Source: Aspidapion aeneum
Lineage: Eukaryota > Arthropoda > Insecta > Coleoptera > Brentidae
Direction of reading: 5' to 3'
Length of the DNA stretch: 64,000 bases
Assembly: GCA_963576565.1 (NCBI GenBank)
Contig: OY755045.1
Location: 5,825,477 to 5,889,476 of the forward strand
Positions 54,999 to 64,000 of this stretch are shown here, in pieces; position 1 is the first letter of the stretch; each line of letters starts with the position of its first letter. The position numbers and the translations under genes are program-made. The notes beneath the pieces were generated by a model, which was not told where the DNA came from, made no database searches, and was given only the letters and a program-made list of their open reading frames with translations.

Positions 54999-55420
54999 GT
55001 TTTATCATAGTTCCTATCAGTCTTCTAAAGCTCAGCTCCCTAGTGTTCCTGGAAGTAAGCAATGTTAATTTTACATAATTTTATATTTATAGGGGCGAAA
55101 AATAAATTAAAATTTTGGTGTTTTTAATTTTTTTTCTATAGTTTTATCACAGTTCCTATCAGTCTTCCAAAGCTCAGCTCTCTAGCGTTTCTGGAAGTGG
55201 AGAATGTTACTTCTACATATCTTTTATATTTATAGGGGAATGGCTGAAAGTGGGCAATGTGGGCAAGAGAGTAAATTAAAATTATTTTGGGGTTTTTTGC
55301 CAAGGGTTTGGTTACCATTTCTATCAATGTGCCAAATTTTAGCTTTGTAGCATGTCTGGAAGTACAGTAGAATTTTCATGATCTATACTTGAGGGAGTAG
55401 ATGAGTGAGTGAGTGAGTGG
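54999..55420. repeat. Degenerate tandem array, three units, then (TGAG)n
   Basis: GTTTTATCATAGTTCCTATC, CAGTTCCTATCAGTCTTCC and GTTACCATTTCTATCAATG start successive units at 54999, 55141 and about 55305. Each contains AGCTnnnTAGNNTnnCTGGAAGT. A run of GAGTGAGTGAGTGAGTGG follows, and CATGAAACTTGGAGGAATTG lies beyond. Confidence 0.75.
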
Positions 55421-55429
55421 CAAATTCGA

Positions 55430-56030
55430 CGTTTTTTGAAATTTCGTAACTACTTTACTAAGTCCATGAAACTTGGAGGAATTGTTGAATTTATAAAGAT
55501 CTACGACTTTGCAAAGTTTGATTTTTGTAGCTCATTCCGAAGTAGAGTTTTAGATAGGTCAAATATGGGCTGAAATGTTTCAAGCAAAGATGGTACAGCA
55601 GTTTCCTCGCGAACTTGGCGGGGCACTGCCGTGCCCCCGGATCTTTAATTTTTGTTGGTCTATATCTTGCCCTAATAGAAAGCAAGAAATAAAAAACTCA
55701 AAAATCCCATTAAAAAGTTTTGTTTATTAAAAGTTAAATAGATGCAAGTTTATCCCTCAAAATCATCTTTGTCTGTAATGCCGCAAGCTTCCATCATTTT
55801 AATTCGCAGATTGTAGTTTTTGCCACTTTTGCAGCCGCAAAACTTTTCTAATTATACTGTTTCCGGACGAAATTTCCATTCAGCAAAGAGTTGTTTTTGT
55901 TCGAATTATTTTATGCACAACCGGGCGTTAAAGTGCACTTTAACGCCCACATTTTAGAGCGCAATGAGATACTTTAACGCCCACGGGCTGCACAGAAAAA
56001 AATCGACTCCTGCTAGCATTTCCCCCCTCC
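55430..56030. other. No recognisable feature
   Basis: Apart from an inverse pair GGGCGTTAAAGTGCA / TGCACTTTAACGCCC near 55925-55950, which is a short hairpin, nothing is recognised. Confidence 0.45.
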
Positions 56031-56469
56031 TTAAAACTTTTGCCCGAACTCCAGACTTTCAACACTAGATGGTCAAAACTATATACTAGTTAACTCTCTC
56101 TATCTTCATGGCTTGAAACCATTCAACTTTATTCCATTTACATTAAAAGCAGGGGTGTTTGATTGATTGAAAATTATTTATTTCAAAGGTAGTTTTATAA
56201 CAAAACAACAGATATTACAAAACACAAAGTGTCAATAATGTGTTATCTTATGGTATCTTAACGATAAAGACTAACTCTAAGTACCTAAATTTTAAAGGAT
56301 ACCCTAAGAAGGGTGCTTTCTACTCTTTCGAATAGTATATCAGTAGTGATTTCCTTTTTGATTAGGTAAGATTCATTTTTCTACCATACTTTAACTTACC
56401 ATATTTGAACTTGTTATCATTTGTCTTTAGATTTTAAACTTCTAACCTTTCAGATATTTTATTTAGTAT

Positions 56470-56902
56470 TGTTACGGGTTCTCCACAACAATTAAAACTC
56501 GCAATTGTTGAAAACGATACGTCAATTTATTTCCACAAATTATGTACAAAAACACGCACTTAAACTTACTAATAACTTGCTAATAATTCACTACTTTAAT
56601 CCGCCTATTAACTTCGCGTTAACATCTAGCGATCACTACCATTGGTTATCTTTGACTGCCCGATGCACGACGTCCGGCCCTATATATAAGGGTCTGCCTA
56701 TTATTCGAGAATTTTCCATCCTTGTTCGATTCAGGATTATACCACCCTTTTCTAGAACGCGGACCGTTCGCACACCAGTTTGTCACAGATAACGCAACTA
56801 AAACCTAGACTAAGAATACAACCATAAAATACGTCAACCTAATACTACACTAAACCTAAATAAATTCTAACTATAAAATTTAAATAACTTAAATTTGTAA
56901 CA
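56470..56902 (-). mobile_element. Solo LTR, 433 bp, 4-bp TSD GTAT
   Basis: On the plus strand it begins TGTTACGGGTTCTCCAC and ends AAATTTGTAACA; GTAT is duplicated (56466-56469 and 56903-56906). It has the same length as the 38129 copy and only scattered substitutions. Read in LTR orientation the duplication is ATAC, identical to the other copy. TATATATAG and AATAAA are conserved. Confidence 0.93.
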
Positions 56903-57140
56903 GTATGTTGTGTAACTGTTTTAATTTGTGTAACAATTTTAATATTATTATTTAACTATTAACTATTGTTCTGAGTAGTGCCTTTTAAACTATTTTAGTA
57001 GAAAATAAGATATTCAACACAGTAGGTATTATACCTTTAATATTATAATAAGATTTATTTAAGAATCTATGTATTTATATTTTATGACTTGTAAAGCACC
57101 TAGCTATAATATTACCAATAAACTAAACTAAGCTAAACTA

Positions 57141-57190
57141 AGCTGATAGGCTCGGAAGGTATCAGATCCCTCATGAATCCATTTATTTTA
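57141..57190 (+). mobile_element. Family A 3' end fragment
   Basis: TAGGCTCGGAAGGTATCAGA and TCCCTCATGAATCCATTTAT match the family A terminus. Confidence 0.78.
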
Positions 57191-57392
57191 GAAATTATTT
57201 TCGTAATCCCCATTTGTTTACTTATTCCTTATCTATCACACCCTGTATATTATTTAAACCTTAGCCATTAGCATTAAAACTTTTGCCCGAACTCCAGACT
57301 TTCAACACTATATGGTCAAAACTATCCTAGTTAACTCTCTATCTCCATGGCTCGAAACCATCCAACTTTATTCTATTTACATTAAAAGCAGA

Positions 57393-57605
57393 AGCGGATC
57401 TGCTAGGGGACCTGAAGGGGCCAAGCCCCCCTAATTGTTTAGTTAAGTTAAATAGACATAAATACGTCTGCAAAAAAGTCATTTTTATTTTAGCTTTATT
57501 TTTGGATTCCCACTGATTAAAAGGTCGGTCCAAATAATTGACTCAACTGTAACTGGGATTAGAGTCCCTGTATGTTGATATATTTGGATATATGATATAT
57601 CCAAA
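57393..57605. other. Mostly unassigned
   Basis: AGAAGCGGATCTGCTAGGGG and CCAAGCCCCCCTAATTG near 57390-57440 look like a hAT-like MITE edge without a partner. Confidence 0.35.
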
Positions 57606-57805
57606 CAGTGGCGTATATAGAAAAATGTTTCGGGGGGGCCCGAACAGTTACGGGGGGGGGCCGAGACCCCATGAGGCCGTATGTTATGCTATTTTATGTT
57701 TGTATTTATGAAATATATGAAAAATATTTATAAAAACCTTAGCTTCGGGGGGGGGGGGGGGGGCCCGAGCCCCCCCAGCCCCCCCCCCCCTTATATACGC
57801 CACTG
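57606..57805. mobile_element. hAT-like MITE, 200 bp, 8-bp TSD
   Basis: CAGTGGCGTATATAGAAAAA and the complement of CAGTGGCGTATATAAGGGG form the ends. The 8-bp flanks TATCCAAA and TATCAAAA agree at 7 of 8. Long G and C tracts (up to 17 G) lie near the ends, pairing with each other. Confidence 0.88.
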
Positions 57806-58111
57806 TATCAAAATATAACTAACTGGGATATTTGGCAGTCTGGTCAACTTTTTACAATCATATGTAGACAACTATCAGATGGACTGCCTCTAGAAGAATG
57901 AGGCTTAAATTAAATTAAATTGCTTAAATTTTTGAGATCTAAAATAAACATTTTAGGTCACATTTGTCAAATGTTATCGCTAATGTCAAGTTTGCCACAA
58001 TCTGTGTTTTGTTACTTAAGATTGCTAGATTCTTACTGATTTCAAAAATGTCTATGCTATGATAAACAATTTCTCAGATAGAGTATTTTTTTAAAAATTC
58101 ATACTTAATAT
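57806..58111. other. No recognisable feature
   Basis: AT-rich sequence with AAATTAAATTAAATT near 57906. Confidence 0.4.
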
Positions 58112-58940
58112 AAGATCACCTAAAGATTTAGTAAAATTCTTAAGGTGTTTTTTAAACTACTAAATTGAAAATAAGTTTCTTACTTTTTAAAATATCTTCA
58201 ATCCATGCCATAACAGCAGAAAAAAAGACTCAAAAGTCTTTTTATAAAGTACGTTAACTTTCTAATTTTATTCTAACAAGTAGTTTTTTTAACGACGTTT
58301 TACATTTTACTCTGTGTTTTTTTTAGCATGCATATCTTGGAAAAAGAAACTGGTGGTGACATTTATTATTAAACACCCTTTACCTAGCTTACATAATAGT
58401 AAAAATAGAAACCATATAAATGATATAAGATCACCTTAAAATTTGGTAAAATTCTTAAGATGTTTTTTAAACTACTAAATTAAAAATAAGATTCTTACTT
58501 TTTAAAATATCTTCAATCCATGCCACTGCAGCAGAAAAAAAGACTCAAAAGTCCTTTTAAAAAGTACGTTAACTTTCTAATTTTACTCTAACAATTAGTT
58601 TTTTAACGACGTTTTGCACTTTACTCTGTGTTTTTTTTAGCATGCATATCTTGGAAAAAGAAACGGGTGGTAACATTTATCATTAAACACCCTTTACCTA
58701 GTAATAATAGTAAAAAAAGGAACCATACAAATGACATAAGATTCCCTAAAAATTTGGTAAAATTCTTAAAATGTTTTTTAAACTACTACTACTTGAAAAT
58801 AAGATTCTTACTTTTTTTAAAATCTTCAAACCATCCCACAACCGTGGAGAAAAAGACTCAAAAGTCCTTTTAAAAAGTACGTAAACTTTCTAATTTTACT
58901 CTAACAAGTAGTTTTTTTTTGCACTTTACTCTGTGTATGT
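58112..58940. repeat. Tandem array, ~2.6 units of 311-315 bp
   Basis: AAGATCACC/AAGATTCCC starts units at 58112, 58427 and 58738. Each has GTTTTTTAAACTACTA, AAAAGACTCAAAAGTC, AAAGTACGTTAACTTTC, TTAGCATGCATATCTTGG and AAACACCCTTTACCTAG. The third unit ends near TTTGCACTTTACTCTGTGTA. Confidence 0.92.
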
Positions 58941-59212
58941 AAACACCCCTTCTGAAGCACGAAGGCAACCGCGAGAGTTCGCAAAAAAACGTCGCTCACC
59001 CTCGAATGGAGAAGCGTCCGAACTAACTCGACGTCGCGACGCCTTTGAACTACGCGAGGGCCAGAAGGAGTTTTGAAGCGTCCTGACGCTCCCAACCATC
59101 TACAGGGGCACCGAGATAGGTACCCATTGCAAACAGTGCAGTCACTCTATACAGATTTTTATTTAATATCAAATCAAAAATCTGCTTTCCTATCATAATC
59201 TTGCAACCTTAA
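58941..59212. other. Unassigned, CpG-rich patch at 58960-59060
   Basis: GCAACCGCGAGAGTTCGC and CGACGTCGCGACGCC are richer in CG than the surroundings and lie directly after the tandem array. No known domain in any frame. Confidence 0.35.
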
Positions 59213-59349
59213 GGCTGGGTGTCTATGGAGCGTATTCTCCGCGCGGATTTATCTTTCCTAGGGCTATGATTGGTTAATTTAAAAATTTGAACCAATCAAA
59301 GCCTGAGAAAAAAAATCCGCGCAGATAATACGCTCCATGGACAGCCGGC
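59213..59349. mobile_element. TTAA-flanked palindromic MITE, 137 bp
   Basis: GGCTGGGTGTCTATGGAGCG at the left and CGCTCCATGGACAGCCGGC at the right; the inner CTCCGCGCGGATTT pairs with AAATCCGCGCAGAT. TTAA on both sides (59209-59212 and 59350-59353). TIRs of this look occur in PIF/Harbinger MITEs, while the TTAA flank would suit piggyBac. Confidence 0.85.
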
Positions 59350-59353
59350 TTAA

Positions 59354-59769
59354 ACGCTCTAAAGTATCGAATTTAATACATATCGGTTCACTAATAAGAA
59401 AGTCCGCTATTTTGGATTCGCCATTTTGAATATTTTTAAATTGGATTGACACTGGAACTCCTGTGAAATGTCTGTAGATTATCGGAAAGTATTTTACAAA
59501 GCTGTCGCTAGATTTTAAACAAAAGCATAATTAAACAAACAAATTTACGAAGACAAGCTATAATATATTATAGAGTATATAACATAACAAGAGAAGAAAG
59601 TGACAAGTTTCACACTGATCAAGGCGCTAGTTGAGTGAAACAATACGCGAGTGTAAGAAAGTTACTTTCTCTCGAGTTGTGTAGGTACGCTATTTTTCCT
59701 TAATGTTAAACTGTACTAATTTTTGTAAAAATTGGTGTTTATGTTTGAAACTCGTAGACAATGATTGAT
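59354..59769. other. No recognisable feature
   Basis: Unassigned AT-rich sequence. Confidence 0.4.
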
Positions 59770-59842
59770 TAGAAACAAAATTTCGGACTTCCATTGGCTT
59801 TATTTATTTTAAACACGACGTTTCGGTTAGTAACAATATAGT

Positions 59843-60723
59843 CTATAGGCTACTACTTATACTACTTCGTGTGCAGTCGGGTGTGACGGCCCGCCCCCTT
59901 TTTAATCCTAAGGCGCCTGTTTTCCTTAAGAAGTGGTTTCCATATGTTTGGTGTATGTCCGTACTTGGTTGACTGAAAACTTCTTTATTCTGCATTATAA
60001 ACGCAGCTTTAATAAACTTTCTTTTTCGCCAATGCGACTCCTTATGCAAAACTTTAGCTTCTGACCACTGAATCGTGTGATCATTTGACCATCATGATCC
60101 GCTAAACCGGATTTTTCAATATCCCTTAATTGGGTTCTTTTTTTAGTTGTACATTTACTCTAACCTGAAGAGGGCGTTTCGTTGCACCTACATATGATTT
60201 ACAACACTCACATGGGATTTTGTAAATACATTCCTTATTATTTGAGGGATTTTCTGGTTTTGCTTTAGTTACCAAACGCCTTATAGTATTTCCCGATGAA
60301 AATACTGTTTTTATATTATAGTGCTTGGCTATTCGTCTTATGTTTTCTGAAATCCCTTGAACATATGGAATGTTAAGAACACCCAACGGTTTATTATTTT
60401 GAGAATTTGCTACATTTAGTTTGCTTTTTAATTTTAAAGATAATTGTGTTTATTAATTTCTTGGAATAACCATTCTGTTGTAAGTCTTTTTTAATCTTGG
60501 TAATTTCTGTGGGTAATTTTTCATTATTGCTACAAATATTTACGGCTCTTAAATACAAACTTCTTATAGCTTCTTGTTTTGTAGGAACAGAATGATTAGA
60601 CTTAAAATTTAGGTACTGTAACGTGTGTGTAGGTTTCCTATATACAGTGGTTTGAATGTTTCTGTCTAACCGTTCGACAAGAACATCCAAAAAAGGGAAG
60701 GTCGAATATTTTTCAATTTCCAT
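59843..60723 (-). pseudogene. Penelope-like protein: RT thumb and GIY-YIG domain
   Basis: From 60723 the minus strand reads MEIEKYSTFPFLDVLVERLD, then RNIQTTVYRKPTHTLQYLNF and KSNHSVPTKQEAIRSLYLRA. The PFLDV..R......T.VYRKPTHT..YL...S.H block follows the catalytic palm in Penelope-type RTs. Then GVLNIPYVQGISENIRRIAK, with P(Y/F)V.G.SE.I.RI, leads to ECIYKIPCECCKSYVGATKR and PLQVRVN, the GIY-YIG core (C.YKI.C..C...YVG.T.R.L..R). In active elements this endonuclease nicks the target. A frameshift near 60390 and another near 60130 interrupt the frame. The tail HWRKRKFIKAAFIMQNKEVF ends it. Dead, but the best Penelope-like copy here. Confidence 0.88.
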
Positions 60724-60830
60724 GGTGCATTTGATAGTACAGCGGCGTACGGCATAAAAAAGGGGTTCGCCTGTACCAAGGTGATGATGGTTGCCAAGCT
60801 ATATTTTTTGACACTTGGATGTATCCTGAC

Positions 60831-61989
60831 CATTGGCGTAGCTAGCCTTGCTTTTCAGGGGGGGCGTGGCCCCGGTCTATCTTGAACAAAAAGCAAACAT
60901 AGGTTTTAAAGAGTCGTGCAAAGTGTGCAATGAATAAAAAAAATACGCGCATTAAATGTTCTAATATTTTAATATAACAAATTTAATAATACATTTACCA
61001 ACTTATTTATATGTATACTCAGGAATTATGTAATTCAGCAATTCTACAAAGAAAGTTTTCTACGTCGCTGACTGAAAGCGTCTACCACACTGTTTACGTC
61101 GACCTCAACATCTTTTTCTATGAATAACAATGACAAACCTGAGTGTCTCTCTTGAGTCATAGTTGTTCTAAGCCAATTAAAAACTCTCCTCATGGCAGAG
61201 AAAGACCTCTCGCAAGTTGCACTTGAAATTGGAAGAATACTCGCAACTTTAAAAAGTTGGTAGAGGTTTGGATAGGTGTTTTCTGCTATATGTTGTTTGA
61301 TAGAATCATGACCAACAGTTTGATTTAACCGAAAAATACAATTCTTTAAAACGGTCATTTCTGCTCTTAGAGCAGAAGTATTAATATTAAAAATTTCCCG
61401 GTATTGCTCGACGAATTTATTCCATTTAACGACGTGGGAAAACTTAATATGAAAATGGTTATGAAATTGTCACCAAAATCGGAAAATTTCCATAAGACAC
61501 TAAACGCTAACCTAAAAAACTAAAAAGATTGTTATATTTATTTTAGAAAAACAGTTTAAAAAGGTCTTTTATAACCTTACGACATCTACAACCCGATTTC
61601 GGAAACAGAGGGGCAAAGGTCGCTGTCTTTATTAAATGCGAAATTCAACTTACACTTCTATAATATTTTACAAGATGTCGCCAATATGTATGAAATATTC
61701 AATATGCATAATTATGTTTAAATTTAAAAAATATTTTCGGGAAATTGCATAAGTGCAGAAAAGTTACCGATAATTTAAAGAGAAAAAGCCTAATTCCGCA
61801 AGACAAGGGCTTTTTCCTGAAATGTAAACATTATCAGAATGATTTTAAATTTTAATGCACCTATTTTATTTGAATATTTCCCGAATAATAATAGAAAAGT
61901 ATGTATTTTCAGCGTCATGTTCTTTTACTAGTAGTCGGTAGGGGAGGCGTAAAATATCTTAGGGGGGGCCTGAGGGGCTACGCCAATGA
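60831..61989 (-). mobile_element. hAT element with perfect 8-bp TSD, inside Penelope
   Basis: ATCCTGAC is duplicated exactly (60823-60830 and 61990-61997). The ends CATTGGCGTAGCTAGCC and GGGGCTACGCCAATG are inverse copies, with G/C tracts next to them as in the smaller MITEs. A transposase C-terminal fragment is on the minus strand. Confidence 0.95.
61044..61358 (-). pseudogene. hAT transposase dimerisation-domain fragment
   Basis: The minus-strand frame reads MTVLKNCIFRLNQTVGHDSI, then NTYPNLYQLFKVASILPISS, ATCERSFSAMRRVFNWLRTT, MTQERHSGLSLLFIEKDVEV and SQRRRKLSL. (Y)PNL..L..VA..LPISSATCERSFSAMRR....LR.TM..ERLS.L.LL.IE is the hAT C-terminal dimerisation domain, in the form used by ZMYM/TTF-finger related elements (family knowledge). 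About 105 codons are intact. The DDE-type core and N-terminal zinc finger are missing upstream, where only noncoding sequence fills the 60831-61989 element. It belongs with the perfect 8-bp duplication, so the element was mobilised in trans or lost its core after insertion. Confidence 0.88.
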
Positions 61990-62005
61990 TCCTGACTACG
62001 AAAAT

Positions 62006-62260
62006 TTATATACCTTGGCAACCATCATCATTTAAGTGCAGTCGAAATGCCCCACGCCGCTTTACTATGATTGTTGCGTCATCATTTTCCGGCCATATAA
62101 TAAATGTGTCATCCATGTATCGTAGCCATAGTTTTGGTTTCATTCTTGCTGTGTTGATCGCATGGTTCTCGAACCACTCCCCGTAGATCTTTGCTACCAC
62201 TGGCGAAAGAGACGAAACGATTGGAAATCCATCATTTTGCGCATAAAACTTTTCTTTCAC
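62006..62260 (-). pseudogene. Penelope-like reverse transcriptase palm fragment
   Basis: The minus strand reads KEKFYAQNDGFPIVSSLSPV, then VAKIYGEWFENHAINTARMK and PKLWLRYMDDTFIIWP. (G)SPLSPV.A.I..E.FE..A...A..KPK.WLRY.DDTF.IW is the central palm of Penelope-type reverse transcriptases, and YMDD holds the two catalytic aspartates. The SSLSP here replaces the family's GSPLSP, one small difference in a conserved loop. The frame runs to RGAFRLHLNDDGCQGI and is then broken by a shift. The block that should follow is displaced beyond the hAT insertion at 60831-61989. The 5' side is truncated near 62271. Confidence 0.9.
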
Positions 62261-62277
62261 TTGGAAGTAAGAGTAAA

Positions 62278-62406
62278 GCCCGGTCTAGACATAACATTTT
62301 ACCTTACGTCTTACCTGTCAGTCAAAAGGGTCAAGTATGACGGTTGAAAGACTGGCGTACACACTTGATAGTTTTAACGTACGTTTTTAGATCAGTTTTT
62401 GATACA
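62278..62406. mobile_element. Half copy of the 19.4 kb palindromic MITE
   Basis: GCCCGGTCTAGACATAACAT, TTTACCTTACGTCTTACCTG, AAAGGGTCAAGTATGACGGT and TTTAACGTACGTTTTTAGAT match, inverted, the right half of 19388-19690 nearly base for base. It ends at GATACA. A diverged second half may lie at 62690-62870. Confidence 0.8.
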
Positions 62407-62519
62407 CCATGGAGGAAGCACTGCTTTTGTCAATAATGTTTTTTGTTTTAAATGTCTATGACTTAACGTTTCTGTAGCTAAACATAGTTTTTTAACCAGT
62501 TTATCAAAATGTTGTGCTG
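62407..62519. other. No recognisable feature
   Basis: Short stretch between the MITE half and a Penelope-type terminal block. Confidence 0.35.
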
Positions 62520-62640
62520 ATTTAGTTTGGTAATCTCCCCTGAAGATGTAAGTTTCTTACGAAACATGTCGGGACTATTTGTTTAAAACAAATTAAAAAT
62601 TAGTGGATGAAGACAATAACCTGTTTGATTTCCTAAATAA
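62520..62640 (+). other. Penelope-type terminal region (fragment)
   Basis: CTCCCCTGAAGATGTAAGTT and TTACGAAACATGTCGGGACT, then GGATGAAGACAATAACCTG. A 'CCTGAAGATG...CGAAAC(G)TCG' arrangement is common in the terminal repeats of Penelope-like elements. A different family from the one at 59770. Confidence 0.45.
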
Positions 62641-63207
62641 TTATCTTATCTAATGTCGGACGTTTTGTATACCAACTTCCAAGTTGCACTCGAAAGGAAT
62701 TAAAATTGTGTGCACTACCACAAGAAATGCCGCTAAAACTGACGTTTTACCGGAAACAAGGCCTCTACCGATCAGTTCAACAGGTCCGACTTCTGTCCTG
62801 TTCACTTCAGGCAAAACGTACGTTTTATTGTCTACACGAAAGGTTTTTCCTGATCCGTTTTACAGAGACAGAGCTCCGACAAATCCATCACCCCCTCCAT
62901 CAATAACGTTGTTCTCTCGTGAAGTACGTATCATAGCTTGCAGCTATTATTTTCCAAGTTTCAGGGTTTTTTCAGCTAATATTACTGGGCTATTCTTCCT
63001 TAAATGAATAAGCGGATTTAGATGGGTCAACTACTAAAAGGAAACTCTTTTCCACTGTGTTCCAGATACGCGTAATGATCAAAGCTCGTGCGCATGCAGT
63101 CCATGCCCAGCCCCCTTATTCTCACCTCTACAACAACCTACTGGTACAAGAGATATGAGGCTTTGTTATTGTTTATCTAAGAGGCCATGGATATTTGATA
63201 TAATTTA
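62641..63207. other. Unassigned
   Basis: Contains the possible diverged MITE half (GCAAAACGTACGTTTTATTG at 62811-62830). Otherwise nothing recognised. Confidence 0.35.
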
Positions 63208-63600
63208 TGGCCAACAAAAAAATATAGGCCACGATCTTCAGCTTGAAAAAATCAGCTAATTCCTCGGGTTTTAAATTACGTATATTGGCTCTTATGGAAG
63301 GGTAGAGGCTTTTTCGCGATATTTTAAAAACGACATTATGGATTTATATAAAATTTTTAATGGAGTACACAATCCCGAAATTCCATTTAAACTTTTGTAA
63401 GGTTAAAAAATTAGAAATGTTTAAATTTCAGCATTGGGGAGGGGGAGTTTCCCCTAAATTTCCTCCATGTGCCACGTCAGATTGATACTTTGACCAAGGC
63501 CAAAAAAATACAGGCTACAACCCTGATAAAATCAGCTGTTCTCGAAGGGCTGACTTTTACATTGGGTCTTATGGAAGGTCAGACATTTTTACAAGCTTTT
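63208..63600. repeat. Degenerate tandem repeat, period ~290 bp
   Basis: GGCCAACAAAAAAATATAGG ... AAAAAATCAGCTAATTCCTC ... GGCTCTTATGGAAGG near 63210-63305 recurs as AGGCCAAAAAAATACAGGCT ... AAAATCAGCTGTTCTCG ... GGGTCTTATGGAAGG near 63500-63585. Confidence 0.7.
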
Positions 63601-63960
63601 ATTTATCTTCAGATGTTCTGTCTAACTATCTAACTATCTATCAAATCTTGTGAAGCGTTTTTGACACACTTCCCATTATCCGATTTGGATGAAATTTGAT
63701 ATACATATAGTGGTCCGATGACAATACAACAATAATGAAAAAATGTCCTCCCACCCCTACCCTCACCCCCTTCCATAAAAAATGCGTTTTTGACACACTT
63801 CACTTCAAATGACTTTTATAAAATTTGGTATATGCATAAAGGTCTAATGGCAATACAGCCCAAACAAAAAATATATTTCTACCTCTACCCCCACCCTCTC
63901 CTTCCCCCAATAGAAAAATGAGTTTCCAAACAACTCATGATCAGCGATTTCATTATAATC
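63601..63960. repeat. CTAT microsatellite and tandem CCGATT-type units
   Basis: CTAACTATCTAACTATCTAT, TCAAATCTTG, then two units of ~120 bp beginning GCGTTTTTGACACACTTC, each with AAATTTGrTATAnnCATA and CAATACA. The order matches 257-600 at the other end of the window. Confidence 0.7.
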
Positions 63961-64000
63961 TAGAATAAACTCTTCTGTTCTATTATTAAACAAATATTTT

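Larger units (their letters stand above)
56031..57392. repeat. Direct repeat pair ~125 bp, 1.24 kb apart
   Basis: 56031-56155 and 57270-57392 share TAAAACTTTTGCCCGAACTC, CAGACTTTCAACACTA, ATGGTCAAAACTATA-type, TAGTTAACTCTCT and TTTACATTAAAAGCAG blocks. The solo LTR lies between them. Confidence 0.87.
59770..62271 (-). mobile_element. Penelope-like element, split by a hAT
   Basis: The low-coordinate (3') end has TTTCGGACTTCCATTGGC and the TTTAAACACGACGTTTCGGT block shared with two other copies. Coding blocks in order on the minus strand are an RT palm piece (62260-62006), a thumb region (60723-60394), a GIY-YIG domain (60386-60126) and a C-terminal tail (60049-59843). The hAT at 60831-61989 interrupts it. 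The 5' end is cut near 62271, where a MITE half abuts. Confidence 0.9.

Noticed and set aside
58112..58940. Possible CRISPR-like array
   Set aside because: The units are about 313 bp and repeat as a whole, with no short repeat and unique-spacer structure, and the genome is eukaryotic.
62409..62520. Short frame starting MEEALLLS, suggestive of a Harbinger transposase start
   Set aside because: Only a handful of residues, a stop follows soon after, and there is no continuation of a transposase. The resemblance is too weak to call.

Overview
This window reads as AT-rich intergenic DNA from a large, transposon-laden arthropod genome, most likely an insect. The basis is the mixture of element types: RTE-like, CR1/L2-like and RNase H-bearing LINEs, Penelope-like elements with a GIY-YIG domain, mariner, hAT-like and pogo/Tigger-like DNA transposons, LTR solo copies and many MITEs. 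There are no operons or bacterial signals. I found no intact host gene. The only long, undamaged reading frame with recognisable domains is the C-terminal part of a LINE polyprotein (23553-24719). Species cannot be assigned from the sequence alone; a beetle would fit, but that is a guess.

Layout. 0-5 kb: a TA-flanked 1.8 kb DNA element with an internal tandem array, an RTE-like LINE fragment, and a pogo-like element carrying a nested mariner. 5-17 kb: RTE-like LINE pieces on both strands, an RNase H LINE fragment lying inside a copy of an abundant repeat (called family A here), MITEs, and an inverted-repeat-bounded 1.4 kb element. 17-23 kb: three small MITEs, a three-deep nest (MITE inside hAT inside family A), and a Tigger-like element. 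23-28 kb: two RTE-like copies, each split by another LINE, plus a Penelope-like 3' end. 28-37 kb: family A, two nearly complete palindromic TA elements of 0.7-0.8 kb, several hAT-like elements, and a tRNA-headed SINE whose 3' tail matches the LINE at 24.7 kb. 37-45 kb: a perfect 19-bp-stem hairpin, a solo LTR, a pogo MITE, and a 3.4 kb element whose ends are packed with TGACGT. 45-53 kb: two inverted copies of a hairpin-ended element, one holding a 1.3 kb CAGA microsatellite, and the longest RTE-like copy. 53-64 kb: a second Tigger-like copy, a second solo LTR, tandem arrays, and a Penelope-like element split by a hAT with a perfect 8-bp target duplication.

The sequence works as a record of insertions inside insertions. 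Many target-site duplications can be read directly (16-bp LINE and SINE duplications; 8-bp hAT; 4-bp LTR; TA for pogo, mariner and MITEs), so relative ages can be ordered. Family names A, B and C are labels made up for this answer. Similarities between copies were judged by eye, without alignment software or a database.
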